This document shows positions 19,202 through 30,946 of a stretch of 64,000 bases of DNA, in pieces (within the stretch, counting starts at the first letter, position 1; each line of letters opens with the position of its first letter). The notes beneath the pieces are model-generated. The model searched no databases, was not told the origin of the DNA, and saw only the letters and a list, made by a program, of their open reading frames with translations. The position numbers and the translations under genes are program-made. Origin of the DNA: Roseivivax sp. GX 12232 (GTDB taxonomy: Bacteria > Pseudomonadota > Alphaproteobacteria > Rhodobacterales > Rhodobacteraceae); the NCBI RefSeq assembly GCF_021272185.1, contig NZ_JAJSEC010000006.1:124001-188000 (forward strand), in the 5' to 3' direction.

Positions 19202-19684
19202 TCACAGCTTCGGGCCCAGCTCGGCGACCACCGCCTCGTAGACCGCGCGCTTGAAGGGCACGATCTGGCCCGGCAGCTCGGCCACGGGCAGCCAGCGCCA
19301 GGAGGAGAATTCCGGGTGGTCGGTCTCGATCGTCACCTCGTCGTCCGAGCCCAGGAAGCGCAGCAGGAACCACTTCTGCTTCTGGCCCTTGAAGCGGCCC
19401 TTCCAGATCCGCGGCACGATCTCATGCGGCAGGTCGTAGGTGACCCAATCGGCGGTCTCGGCCTCGACGCGGACGCGCTCGGCGGGGATGCCGGTCTCTT
19501 CGAGAAGCTCGCGCAGCGCCGCCTCGCGCGGGGCCTCGCCGGGGTCGATCCCGCCCTGGGGCATCTGCCAGGCGGGCAGCTCGCTGTCGATGCGCTGACC
19601 GACGAAGACCTCGCCCTTCGCATTGGCCAGCATCACCCCCACGCAGGGACGGTAGGGCAGCGCGTCGATCTCGGCCGGGGTCAT
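19202..19684 (-). CDS. rppH: RNA pyrophosphohydrolase (Nudix)
   Basis: A 160-residue Nudix hydrolase of the RppH type, which removes pyrophosphate from mRNA 5' ends and so triggers decay. The Nudix box runs [20 protein letters not shown] followed by TGI, fitting GX5EX7REUXEEXGU. The N-terminal [11 protein letters not shown] and the [13 protein letters not shown] segment are typical of the family. I chose the ATG at 19684, preceded by GAGGTGCC; an ATG at 19738 is in frame but upstream residues are atypical. It is the last gene of the gpmI-envC-ctpA-rppH run. Confidence 0.92.
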   Translation of the reverse strand: MTPAEIDALPYRPCVGVMLANAKGEVFVGQRIDSELPAWQMPQGGIDPGEAPREAALRELLEETGIPAERVRVEAETADWVTYDLPHEIVPRIWKGRFKGQKQKWFLLRFLGSDDEVTIETDHPEFSSWRWLPVAELPGQIVPFKRAVYEAVVAELGPKL

Positions 19685-19726
19685 CGGCACCTCGTCGGAA
19701 TTGTTCGGGATCTCTGGAACGGAAAC

Positions 19727-19760
19727 GCGGCGCGGCACCCCGGACGGGGCCCCGCGCCGC
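19727..19760 (-). terminator. Hairpin between ctpA and rppH
   Basis: GCGGCGCGG (19727-19735) pairs with CCGCGCCGC (19752-19760), and the loop contains an inner CCCCG/CGGGG stem. On the minus strand it follows the ctpA stop codon directly and is trailed by GTTTCCGTTCC, a weak U-run. It may partly terminate transcription ahead of rppH. Confidence 0.5.
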
Positions 19761-19768
19761 TCATCGGC

Positions 19769-21172
19769 TTACTGGCTCTCGCTCTCGCCGTCGCCATTCT
19801 CGGGGGCGGTGACGCCGGCGCCCTGGGACAGGGCCTGCACCTCGGGCCCCAGCGCCGAGAGGCCCTTGAGGATGTCGATGGCATAGGCCAGCTGGTAATC
19901 CTCTTCGCGCAGGGCCGCGGCCTGTTCGGCCTTCTCGCGGTCCTCCTCGATCTGGCGGATCTCGTCTTCGGAGAGCGAGTCGTTGTCGAGTGCGCCGCGC
20001 AGGTCGGCCTCGGAGCGGGTCGGCAGGCCGTTGGCCTCCTCGTCCTCCTCTTCTTCGGGCTGGCGGGGCGGCTGGGCGACGATGATGTCGGGCGAGACGC
20101 CGAGCGCCTGGATCGAGCGGCCCGAGGGCGTGTAGTAGCGCGCCGTGGTCAGGCGCATGGCGCCCTGCCCGCGCAGCGGCATGACCGTCTGCACCGAGCC
20201 CTTGCCGAAGCTCTTGGTGCCCACGACGATGGCGCGGCGGTGATCCTGCAGCGCGCCCGCGACGATCTCGGAAGCCGAGGCCGAGCCGCCGTTGATCAGC
20301 ACCACGATGGGCTTGCCCTCGGCGAGGTCGCCCTGGGTGGCGTTGTAGCGGTCGCCGTCGGCCGGATCGCGGCCCCGGGTCGAGACGATCTCGCCGGCCT
20401 CGAGGAAGGCGTCGGAAACCTTGATCGCCTGGTTCAAGAGCCCGCCGGGGTTATTGCGCAGGTCGATGACGAAGCCGTTGACGTTCTCCATGCCGCCCAG
20501 CGTCTCGACCTCTTCGGCGAGACCCTCCTCGAGGTTGGGATAGGTCTGGTCGTTGAAGGTGGTGACCCGCAGGACCACCGACTGGCCCTGAGTGCGGGTG
20601 CGCACGGCGGTCAGGGTGATCGTGTCGCGCACGATCTCGACGTCGAAGGGTTCGGCCTCGCCCTCGCGGACGATGGTGATCAGGATCTCGGAACCCACCG
20701 GCCCGCGCATCAGGTCGACCGCCTCGTCGAGGGTCAGGCCCAGGACCGACTCGCCGTCGACATGGGTGATGAAGTCGCCGGCCTCGATCCCGGCCTCTTC
20801 GGCGGGGGTGCCGTCGATCGGCGAGACCACCTTCACGAAGCCGTCTTCCTGGGTGACCTCGATGCCAAGCCCGCCGAACTCGCCGCGGGTCTGCACCCGC
20901 ATGTCGGCGGCGTCATCGGGCGAGAGGTAGCTCGAATGCGGATCAAGCGAGGTCAGCATGCCGTCGATGGCCGCCTCGATCAGCTCCTCCTCGTCGACCA
21001 CCTCGACGTATTGCGCGCGGATGCGCTCGAAGATGTCGCCGAAGAGGTCGAGCTGTTCGTAGACGCTGGCCTTCTTCGCCTCTTCCTGCGCCAGAAGCGG
21101 GCCCACGAACTGGGTCGTCGCGACGATACCGGCGAGCGTGCCGCCGATCGCGGCCATGACGAATTTCTTCAT
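19769..21172 (-). CDS. ctpA: Carboxy-terminal processing protease (S41)
   Basis: A 467-residue periplasmic serine protease. An N-terminal membrane anchor or signal (about 5-25) is followed by a PDZ domain (near GGLGIEVTQEDGFVKVVSP) and the S41 catalytic domain with serine in NGGSASASEIV and lysine in GTKSFGKGSVQ. The acidic, glutamate-rich C-terminal region is variable in the family. It sits 7 bp after the EnvC-like gene on the same strand, an arrangement widely conserved in alphaproteobacteria, where CtpA can trim cell-wall hydrolase regulators. Confidence 0.94.
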   Translation of the reverse strand: MKKFVMAAIGGTLAGIVATTQFVGPLLAQEEAKKASVYEQLDLFGDIFERIRAQYVEVVDEEELIEAAIDGMLTSLDPHSSYLSPDDAADMRVQTRGEFGGLGIEVTQEDGFVKVVSPIDGTPAEEAGIEAGDFITHVDGESVLGLTLDEAVDLMRGPVGSEILITIVREGEAEPFDVEIVRDTITLTAVRTRTQGQSVVLRVTTFNDQTYPNLEEGLAEEVETLGGMENVNGFVIDLRNNPGGLLNQAIKVSDAFLEAGEIVSTRGRDPADGDRYNATQGDLAEGKPIVVLINGGSASASEIVAGALQDHRRAIVVGTKSFGKGSVQTVMPLRGQGAMRLTTARYYTPSGRSIQALGVSPDIIVAQPPRQPEEEEDEEANGLPTRSEADLRGALDNDSLSEDEIRQIEEDREKAEQAAALREEDYQLAYAIDILKGLSALGPEVQALSQGAGVTAPENGDGESESQ

Positions 21173-21179
21173 GCCTTGA

Positions 21180-22310
21180 TTATCCCTTGTCGGTTGCGAA
21201 CCAGTCCAGCGGGTTCACCGGCCGGTCTCCCTCTCTTACCTCTATATAGAGCGTTTCGGGTCTGGCGTTTCCACCCCCCGCGCCGCCCTGTAACACAGAG
21301 GTGTTGTCTTCCGCGCCGCCCATCAGCCCGACCGGCGCGCCCGCCGGCAGCACCTGCCCGGCCGCGCCGTAGACCGTGCCGAGCCCGGCCAGCACGAACA
21401 ACAGGTCGGGCTTCGGCTCCAGGACCGCCACCAGCCCGTAGTCGAGAAGCGGCCCGAGGTAACGCATCGTGGCCGAGACCGGGGTGGTCACCAGCGCGCC
21501 CGGCGCGGTCGCGAGCACCACGCCCGGACGGGTGACGCCCGCGGCATCGGCCTCGCCGGCGCGGCGCAACAGCTGGCCCGCGACCGGCAGCGGCACCGCC
21601 CCGGGCTTGAGCGCGGCGTCTTCCTCGGCGGGGGCCACGGCGCCCTCGGTCAGATCGGAAAGCCCGCTGGCGAAGCCCGAGAGCGTCTCGGTCGCCGAGA
21701 TCAGCGCGCCGATCCGGGCCGGGTCCTCGGTGAAGCGTTGCGGCAGGTCGGTCCGGTCGGCCACCGCCTGGCTCAGCGCAGCGCGCGCGGTCTGCAGCCC
21801 CTCCAGCCCGTCGCGCAGGTCCTCGGCGGCGTTCTCCTGCAGGAGCCGCAGGGTCTCGACCTCTTCCAGATCGCCGCGCAGCGCCACCGCCTGGGCCACG
21901 AGCCCGGGGGTCACCGCGGCGACCAGCATCCCCGAGCGCGCCGCGCCGACCGGGCCCTCGGGGTGCAGCATCTGCTGGGTCACATCGCTGCGCCCCAGGG
22001 TCTGCAGCGCCGCCAAGAGCTCGGCCAGCTCGCCCTCGCGGCCGGCGAGGCTGCGGCGCAGCTGGGTTTCGCGGATCGCCGCGTCGCGCAGCCCGTCGCG
22101 CATGGCCGCCAGCCCGTCCTCATAGGCGCGGATGGTCTCGGTCAACGACGCCACCCGGTCCGAGGACCGCTCGGCCGCATCGAGGCGCGCCGCCGCCTGG
22201 TCGAGCGCCTCCGCCGCGCCGCGCGCTCGCGCTGCTGCCTCCTGCGCCGCCAGGGGCGCGGGCCCGAGCGCGAGGGTCAGCCCCAGGCAGAGGAGCGCCG
22301 CGCGGATCAT
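21180..22310 (-). CDS. EnvC-like murein hydrolase activator with degenerate LytM domain
   Basis: A 376-residue protein: signal peptide (1-22), a coiled-coil of about 150 residues (AAEALDQAAARLDAAERSSD onward) and a C-terminal LytM/M23-like fold (from about 250, RPGVVLATAPGALVTTPVSA to LYIEVREGDRPVNPLDW). The zinc ligands of active M23 peptidases (HxxxD and HxH) are absent: the core reads LLDYGLVAVLEPKPDLLFVL. It should therefore act as an activator of amidases at the septum, like EnvC, rather than as an enzyme. It overlaps gpmI by 4 bp and precedes ctpA by 7 bp. Confidence 0.85.
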   Translation of the reverse strand: MIRAALLCLGLTLALGPAPLAAQEAAARARGAAEALDQAAARLDAAERSSDRVASLTETIRAYEDGLAAMRDGLRDAAIRETQLRRSLAGREGELAELLAALQTLGRSDVTQQMLHPEGPVGAARSGMLVAAVTPGLVAQAVALRGDLEEVETLRLLQENAAEDLRDGLEGLQTARAALSQAVADRTDLPQRFTEDPARIGALISATETLSGFASGLSDLTEGAVAPAEEDAALKPGAVPLPVAGQLLRRAGEADAAGVTRPGVVLATAPGALVTTPVSATMRYLGPLLDYGLVAVLEPKPDLLFVLAGLGTVYGAAGQVLPAGAPVGLMGGAEDNTSVLQGGAGGGNARPETLYIEVREGDRPVNPLDWFATDKG

Positions 22311-23824
22311 CTGCGGATGAGGCTCCGGCCGGTCATCTCCTCGGGCTGATCGAGGCCCATGAGCTCCAGGAGCGTCGGCGCGAGGTCGGCCAGCCGGCCC
22401 TTGTCGAGCCGCGCGCCCTCGGGTCCGCCGACCATGATGACCGGCACCGGGTTCAGCGTGTGCGCGGTATGCGGCCCTCCGGTCTCGGGGTCGGTCATCA
22501 CGTCGCAATTGCCGTGATCGGCGGTGACGATCATCGCCCCGCCGGCCTTCTCCATGGCCTCGAGCGCGGCGCCGAGCCCCTGGTCGACCGCCGCGCAGGC
22601 GGCCTTGGCGGCCTCCAGGTCGCCGGTATGGCCGACCATGTCGGGGTTGGCGTAGTTCACCACGATGAGGTCGTAGCCCTTCTCAATGGCCTCGACGAAG
22701 GCCCGGGTCACCTCGGGGGCGCTCATCTCGGGCTGCAGGTCGTAGGTCGCCACGTCGGGGCTTTTCGGCATGTGCCGGTCCTCGCCCGGCTCGGGCTCTT
22801 CCTTGCCGCCGTTCAGGAAGAAGGTGACATGAGGGTATTTCTCGGTCTCCGCGAGGCGGAACTGCGTCAGCCCCTTGCCCGCCACCCAGGCGCCCAGCGT
22901 GTTGACCACGGGCCGCTTGGGATAGGCGGTGGTCATGTAGCGATTGTGACGGTCGGAATATTCCACCATGCCCAGCAGCGCCGAAAGCGCGGGCGCCTCG
23001 CGCTCGAACCCGTCGAACTCCGCATCACCCAGCGCGGCGAGGATCTCGCGGGCGCGGTCGGCACGGAAGTTCAGGCAGAAGAGCCCGTCGCCCTCGGCGA
23101 GCCCCGCGTAGCCGTCGATCACCGTGGCGGGGATGAACTCGTCCGAGGTGCCCGCCTCGTAGGCCGCGGCGACGGCCTCGGGGGCGGTGCGCGCCAGTTC
23201 GCCCTCGCCCTTGGCGATGGCGTCATAGGCGGTCTTCACCCGGCCCCAGCGGTTGTCGCGGTCCATGGCGAAGTAGCGCCCGATCACCGTGCCGATCATC
23301 GCTGTCTCGGGCAGCTTGGACTGCAGTTCGGGCAGGAAGTCGTCGGCCGATTTCGGCGCGACGTCGCGGCCGTCGGTGATCGCGTGGACGACCACCTCGA
23401 GCCCCTTGTCGGTCAGGAGCCGCGCGGCGGCGACGATATGGTCGAGATGCCCATGCACCCCGCCGTTTGAGACCACCCCGAAGAGATGCGCCCGGCCCCC
23501 GGCCTCGGAGACGCGGCCCGCGAAGTCCAGGATCGCCTCGTTGGAGAAGAAGCTGCCGTCCTCGATCGCGAGGTCGATCTGGCCGAGGTCCATGGCCACC
23601 ACGCGGCCCGCGCCGATGTTGGTATGGCCGACCTCGGAGTTGCCCATCTGCCCCGAGGGCAGCCCCACGTCCGGCCCATGGGTGGTCAGCGTCGCATTGG
23701 GACATTCGGCCATGAGCCGGTCCATCACCGGCGTCTCGGCCAGCGCCGGGGCATTGGCCTCGCGGCGCTCGGACAGGCCCCAGCCGTCGAGGATGGTCAG
23801 GATGACGGGTTTGGGCATGGGCAC
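22307..23824 (-). CDS. gpmI: 2,3-bisphosphoglycerate-independent phosphoglycerate mutase
   Basis: A 505-residue enzyme of the alkaline phosphatase superfamily that interconverts 3- and 2-phosphoglycerate using two manganese ions. The motifs seen are ILDGWG near the start, the phospho-serine loop QMGNSEVGHTNIGAGR (Ser near residue 64) and the C-terminal TADHGNCDVM. Full length. It heads a minus-strand operon leading into envC-like, ctpA and rppH. Confidence 0.95.
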   Translation of the reverse strand: MPMPKPVILTILDGWGLSERREANAPALAETPVMDRLMAECPNATLTTHGPDVGLPSGQMGNSEVGHTNIGAGRVVAMDLGQIDLAIEDGSFFSNEAILDFAGRVSEAGGRAHLFGVVSNGGVHGHLDHIVAAARLLTDKGLEVVVHAITDGRDVAPKSADDFLPELQSKLPETAMIGTVIGRYFAMDRDNRWGRVKTAYDAIAKGEGELARTAPEAVAAAYEAGTSDEFIPATVIDGYAGLAEGDGLFCLNFRADRAREILAALGDAEFDGFEREAPALSALLGMVEYSDRHNRYMTTAYPKRPVVNTLGAWVAGKGLTQFRLAETEKYPHVTFFLNGGKEEPEPGEDRHMPKSPDVATYDLQPEMSAPEVTRAFVEAIEKGYDLIVVNYANPDMVGHTGDLEAAKAACAAVDQGLGAALEAMEKAGGAMIVTADHGNCDVMTDPETGGPHTAHTLNPVPVIMVGGPEGARLDKGRLADLAPTLLELMGLDQPEEMTGRSLIRR

Positions 23825-23873
23825 CTCGCTGAGTTGCTACAGAACCCGCTTAACGCGAAGGCGGGGACACGAA

Positions 23874-23907
23874 AAGGCCCGCGTGCCCGCGCGCGGCGGC
23901 ACGCGGG
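23874..23907 (-). terminator. Second terminator hairpin after carB
   Basis: CCCGCGTGCC (23878-23887) pairs perfectly with GGCACGCGGG (23898-23907); read on the minus strand the stem is followed by TTTTCG. It lies beyond the first carB terminator, giving a tandem stop ahead of gpmI. Confidence 0.65.
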
Positions 23908-23929
23908 GACTTGCTGATCGGCTGGCGCG

Positions 23930-23964
23930 CAAACGGCAACGGGCCCGCCGGTGAAGGCGGGCCC
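23930..23964 (-). terminator. Intrinsic terminator of carB
   Basis: GGGCCCGCC (23941-23949) pairs with GGCGGGCCC (23956-23964) around a 6-nt loop, 26 bp past the carB stop. The minus-strand sequence after the stem is GTTGCCGTTTGCG, so the U-run is modest. Confidence 0.7.
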
Positions 23965-23990
23965 GTCGGGATGTCGCGATGCGGCTCCCC

Positions 23991-27374
<3,384 letters not shown>

Positions 27375-27548
27375 GTGAACCTCGTCTGACAGCGATGGTG
27401 CGCGCGCCCGCGAAGCCGGCCGGGGCGCAAATTGTCGTGCCTTATAGAGATGCAGCGGTGCGGTTCAAGCCCCGTCGCCCGGGCGCGCGCTGCCGCAGGC
27501 TTGGGCAGAGGCGGCGCGGGGTGGTCCGGGCGCTGCAGGCGCAAAAGC

Positions 27549-27592
27549 TGTCAATTTATTATGACACTCGAATCTGTCTATCGGTCTATACT
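27549..27592 (+). promoter_or_regulatory. PpsR/CrtJ-type box and -10-like element before the V4R gene
   Basis: TGTCAATTTATTATGACA (27549-27566) fits the TGT-N12-ACA site bound by PpsR/CrtJ, the oxygen- and light-responsive repressor of photosynthesis genes, and its ends TGTCA/TGACA form a perfect inverted repeat. TATACT (27587-27592) is a possible -10 element, so the box would cover the -35 region and block RNA polymerase. The gap 27375-27663 holds no other feature. The site is short and could be chance, but its position before a bchJ-like gene supports it. Confidence 0.6.
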
Positions 27593-27663
27593 TTCCCGGA
27601 CGCATGGGACACCTAAGCAGGCGTCATCGCAACCCGGACCGCTTCTTTGAAGGGAGAAGCCAC

Positions 27664-28269
27664 ATGGCCACCGTCCTCGAACCGCCTCAATCGCCGTCTC
27701 GTCAGGCGCGCTTGATGGGTGCGAACATGGTGGCGCCGTTGCATGCCGTGCTGGAGCGGCACGTCTCCAAGGCCGATCGCGACGCGGTCTTCGCCGAGGC
27801 CGGGCTCGAAGACCTTCCCGCCGAGGACAGCCTTCTGCCCGAGGGCCAGGTCGCCTTCCTGCACCGCCGGGTGCGCGAGAACTGGCCCGAGGCCGCCGAC
27901 GAGGTCCTGGACACCGCCGGGCGCGTGGCCGCCGAGGTCTTCGTGACCGAGCGCATCCCGCCCAAGGCCCGGCTTCTGTTGCAGAACATGCCCTGGTCGG
28001 TCTCGGCCTGGCTGGTCGGCAAGTCGATCCGGCTCAACTCCGAGACCTTCGCGGGCTCGGGGCTCTTCGCGATCCAGACCACCAGCCGCTTCGCGATGTT
28101 CCAGAACCCGCTGGCGACCGGCATCGAGGCCGAACGGCCGATCTGCCAGTTCTACGCCGCGCTCTTCGAGCACACGCTGCAGCGGCTGTCGCACCGCGAT
28201 TTCATCTGCCGCGAGACGCATTGCCAGGCGACCGGGCACGGGCACTGCGTGTTCGAGGTGACGCTTTGA
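27664..28269 (+). CDS. bchJ: BchJ-like V4R domain protein (bacteriochlorophyll synthesis related)
   Basis: A 201-residue protein resembling BchJ, named for 4-vinyl reduction in bacteriochlorophyll synthesis (its role as the actual reductase is disputed; BciA/BchXYZ-type enzymes do this in other systems). The C-terminal V4R domain spans about residues 110-200, with FAGSGLFAIQTTSRFAMFQN and a final cysteine/histidine cluster (CRETHCQATGHGHC) able to bind a metal. AGGGAGA precedes the ATG at 27664. It is a lone gene with a PpsR-type box upstream. The gene symbol is by similarity only; a general V4R regulator or tetrapyrrole-binding protein is the alternative. Confidence 0.7.
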   Translation: MATVLEPPQSPSRQARLMGANMVAPLHAVLERHVSKADRDAVFAEAGLEDLPAEDSLLPEGQVAFLHRRVRENWPEAADEVLDTAGRVAAEVFVTERIPPKARLLLQNMPWSVSAWLVGKSIRLNSETFAGSGLFAIQTTSRFAMFQNPLATGIEAERPICQFYAALFEHTLQRLSHRDFICRETHCQATGHGHCVFEVTL

Positions 28270-28295
28270 GGGGTGGGTTTCGGGTTGGTGACGAG

Positions 28296-28363
28296 GGCTG
28301 ATGGCTGATGGCTGATGGCTGATGGCTGATGGCTGATGGCTGATGGCTGATGGCTGATGGCTG
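28296..28363. repeat. Heptanucleotide tandem repeat (GGCTGAT)9
   Basis: Nine exact head-to-tail copies of GGCTGAT (28296-28358) and a partial tenth lie just after the V4R gene. Exact repetition of a 7-base unit suggests slipped-strand variability. The gap 28270-29264 contains this tract and three copies of the 169-bp repeat but no gene. Confidence 0.95.
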
Positions 28364-28508
28364 GGATTGAGGCCGCTCCGGTGGCCATTGCCAAGCGCAC
28401 ATCCGAGCTTTGAACGCCACGCCCCCCACCGGACAACGCACCCCGACGCTCGACCCGCTCACGCGCCCCAAGCACAAACCCACCCAACACCCTCTCCACA
28501 TGCCCCAC

Positions 28509-28677
28509 CAGAGGGCGCGCGCAGGACCGGGGGCCGGCGCCACCGACTGTTGAGCGGCGCGCTTTATCCCAACAAAGTCAGGACTAGCGATGATCTAAGC
28601 GCATCGCCCACAAGAGCGCCGGCCCTAGGGGCCGGTCCGGCGCGCGCCCGGCACCTTCGGTGCTGTTCGGGCGCAAG
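28509..28677 (+). repeat. 169-bp structured intergenic repeat, copy C
   Basis: Copy C, forward. Hairpin 2 has loop TAG; hairpin 3 has the GCACC/GGTGC version. An outer stem CCCTCT (28490-28495) with AGAGGG (28510-28515) is also present. It is the first of three copies in the convergent gap between the V4R gene and the cfa-like gene. Confidence 0.92.
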
Positions 28678-28825
28678 GCGGCGCAACAATGCCAAAGATC
28701 AGGGAGAAATACGTCGAGGTTGTGGTCCGCGTGGAAGATGCTGGTGATTGCTTAGAATTAGGCGGAGCCGAGGAACAGGCTCCCAGCCGCTGCGTACAGC
28801 CGTCTGCCCTCTCCACCAGCACCTA

Positions 28826-28994
28826 CAGAGGGCGCGCGCCGGGCCGGGGGCCGGCGCTGCCGACTGCCGAGCGGCGCGCTTTATCCCAGCAAGGTCAGGG
28901 CTAGCGATGATTTAAGCGCATCGCCCACAAGAGCGCCGGCCCAAGGGGCCGGTCCGGCGCGCGCCCGGCATCTTCGATGCTGTTCGGGCGCAAG
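28826..28994 (+). repeat. 169-bp structured intergenic repeat, copy D
   Basis: Copy D, forward. Hairpin 2 loop is AAG; hairpin 3 has GCATC/GATGC. The outer CCCTCT/AGAGGG stem is present. Upstream it shares CTGCCCTCTCCACCAGCAC with copy E, so D and E look like a local duplication with a 260-bp step. Confidence 0.92.
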
Positions 28995-29085
28995 AGGCGC
29001 GGGCTGGAACGGAACGCGCTGGGGCGGGCAGTTGGCCAGCAAGGCTCGCGCAGTGATCATCCCGCTGCCCTCTCCACCAGCACTA

Positions 29086-29254
29086 CAGAGGGCGCGCGCC
29101 GGGCCGGGGGCCGGCGCTTCCGACTATCGAGCGGCGCACTTTATCCCTGCAAGGTCAGGACTAGCGATGATTTAAGCGCACCACCCGCAGGAGCGCCGGC
29201 CCAAGGGGCCGGTCCGGCGCGCGCCCGGCACCTTCGGTGCTATTCGGGCGCCAG
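29086..29254 (+). repeat. 169-bp structured intergenic repeat, copy E
   Basis: Copy E, forward. Hairpin 3 has GCACC/GGTGC and the outer CCCTCT/AGAGGG stem is kept with a 13-nt loop. It ends 11 bp from the stop codon of the convergent cfa-like gene. The left arm of hairpin 1 carries GGGCC where most copies have GGACC, as in copy D. Confidence 0.92.
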
Positions 29255-29264
29255 AAGAAGCCCC

Positions 29265-30518
29265 CTACTCCGCCGCCTGCCGGGTCCGGCCGTGGCGGCG
29301 CGCGCCCCGTTCTCCGGGCGGTTCGGCCAGATAATCCCGGGTCACCGGCACGGCGGCGTGTTCCTTGGTCAGCTGGAAGTGGAACACCCCCTGGCGCTGC
29401 TCCTCGAAGGCGGTCTCGCAGGCCGCCAGGTAGAAGCGGAACATCCGCACGAAGCGGTCGTCGTGCATCTCTCGGATGCGGTCGCGGCTGGCCTCGAAGC
29501 GCTGGCGCCAGTGGCGAATCGTCCAGGCGTAATGCAGCCGCAGGACCTCGATGTCGGCCATCCAGAGGCCCGCCCGTTCGATCTCGGGGGCGAGGTCGGA
29601 CATCGCGGGCACATAGCCGCCGGGGAAGATATATTTCGCCAGCCAGGGCGAGGTCGGCGAGGGCGGGCTCGACAGCCCGATGGTGTGGATCAGCGCCACG
29701 CCCTCGGGGGCAAGCAGCTCCGAGACCTTGCGGAAATAGGTGCGGAACTGCGGCCGGCCGACATGCTCCAGCATGCCGACGCTGACGATCCGGTCGAAGC
29801 TGTCACGCACGTCGCGGTAATCCTGCAGCCGGAACTCCACCCGGTCCGCGAGCCCCGCCGCCTCGGCGCGGGCCTGCGCGGTGGCCAGCTGGTTCTGCGA
29901 AAGCGTCACCCCCAGAACCCGCGCGCCATGATCCCGCGCGAGCGTCAGCGCCATGCCGCCCCAGCCGCAGCCGATGTCGAGCACCCGCATCCCCGGCTCG
30001 AGCCGGAGCTTGCGCGCGATCAGCGCCTTCTTGGCCTCCTGCGCGGCCTCGAGGCTCATCTCGGGGTCGGTGAAATAGGCGCAGGAATACTGCATGTCGG
30101 CATCGAGAAAGAGCCGGTAGAGATCGTCCGAGATGTCGTAGTGATGCGCCACATTGGCCCGGGCGGTGAGCGGCGTGTTGCGCTGCAGGAAGACCGAGAG
30201 CGCCATGCGCGCGCTGTTCAGGGTCTCGATCCAGGCGGGCATCCTTCCGCCGCGCTCGCGGGCGCGCTGCAGAAGCCCGAGCGCGGGGTTCAGCATCTCG
30301 TCGGCGATCTCGATCCGGCCGTCCATGTAGCCCTCGCCCAGCGCCAGCACCGGGCTCAGGCAAAGCGCCCGGACGATGCCAGGGTCCTTGAGGCGCAGGC
30401 TGGCGCGCGGCGGCTCATCGGCGCCGTAGCGCGTTTCGCTGCCGTCGGGCCAGGTGACGCGCAGATCGCCCAGCGTCACCAGGCGGCGCAGCATGTCGTT
30501 CAGAATACGGTCCCACAT
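29265..30518 (-). CDS. Cyclopropane-fatty-acyl-phospholipid synthase family methyltransferase
   Basis: A 417-residue SAM-dependent enzyme of the CfaS type, which adds a methylene group across a cis double bond of phospholipid acyl chains. The SAM-binding motif is VLDIGCGWGGMAL, and VAHHYDISDDLYRLFLDADM with the QYSCAYF stretch is characteristic of the family. The N-terminal domain (1-130) fits the lipid-binding part. GGGGAGGCGACG gives a good ribosome site before the ATG at 30518. It is divergent from aspS. Confidence 0.9.
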   Translation of the reverse strand: MWDRILNDMLRRLVTLGDLRVTWPDGSETRYGADEPPRASLRLKDPGIVRALCLSPVLALGEGYMDGRIEIADEMLNPALGLLQRARERGGRMPAWIETLNSARMALSVFLQRNTPLTARANVAHHYDISDDLYRLFLDADMQYSCAYFTDPEMSLEAAQEAKKALIARKLRLEPGMRVLDIGCGWGGMALTLARDHGARVLGVTLSQNQLATAQARAEAAGLADRVEFRLQDYRDVRDSFDRIVSVGMLEHVGRPQFRTYFRKVSELLAPEGVALIHTIGLSSPPSPTSPWLAKYIFPGGYVPAMSDLAPEIERAGLWMADIEVLRLHYAWTIRHWRQRFEASRDRIREMHDDRFVRMFRFYLAACETAFEEQRQGVFHFQLTKEHAAVPVTRDYLAEPPGERGARRHGRTRQAAE

Positions 30519-30877
30519 CGTCGCCTCCCCAAAACAAGGGCTGTCAGCCGGGTCCGCCGTTCCGGGCGTCCCCAAATTACCCCAGAAAGGGGCCGCGCGA
30601 CAAATTTTCCGTGTCAGGGCCACGGGTTGCGGGGGATGTTGTCGCAGGACGGCCACGAAAAGCGGCAATTTTGCGGGCTTTGGCGGCGAACCGGGTGGAC
30701 GCGCGACCCGCATGAGGGCCCCTCGCGCGGCTCGCACGCGGGCGCTGAGTCCCGCCCCGCGGCGCGCCCGCGCGGCGGGAACCGGCGCGGGACGGCCCGC
30801 CCAGGGCCCGCACCCGTCCCGCAGCCCGCGCAGGCCCATCAAACCCCGCTCACGAGGCCCCTGCCCCGGGCTTCTGC

Positions 30878-30906
30878 TTGACTTCCCGCGCGCGGGGCGG
30901 TGTATC
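30878..30906 (+). promoter_or_regulatory. Putative aspS promoter
   Basis: TTGACT (30878-30883), a 17-bp spacer and TGTATC (30901-30906) lie 41 bp before the aspS start. The spacer is a GC palindrome (CCCGCGCGCGGGG). The -10 match is only partial. The rest of 30519-30877 is very GC-rich and shows no gene. Confidence 0.45.
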
Positions 30907-30946
30907 GGCGCCTGACTTCCCGAACTAGTTCCGAGGGGCCGACCCA

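Noticed and set aside
28977-30881. A long plus-strand frame starting inside repeat copy D
   Set aside because: It runs antisense to the cfa-like gene and begins in repeat DNA; no ribosome site or family match.
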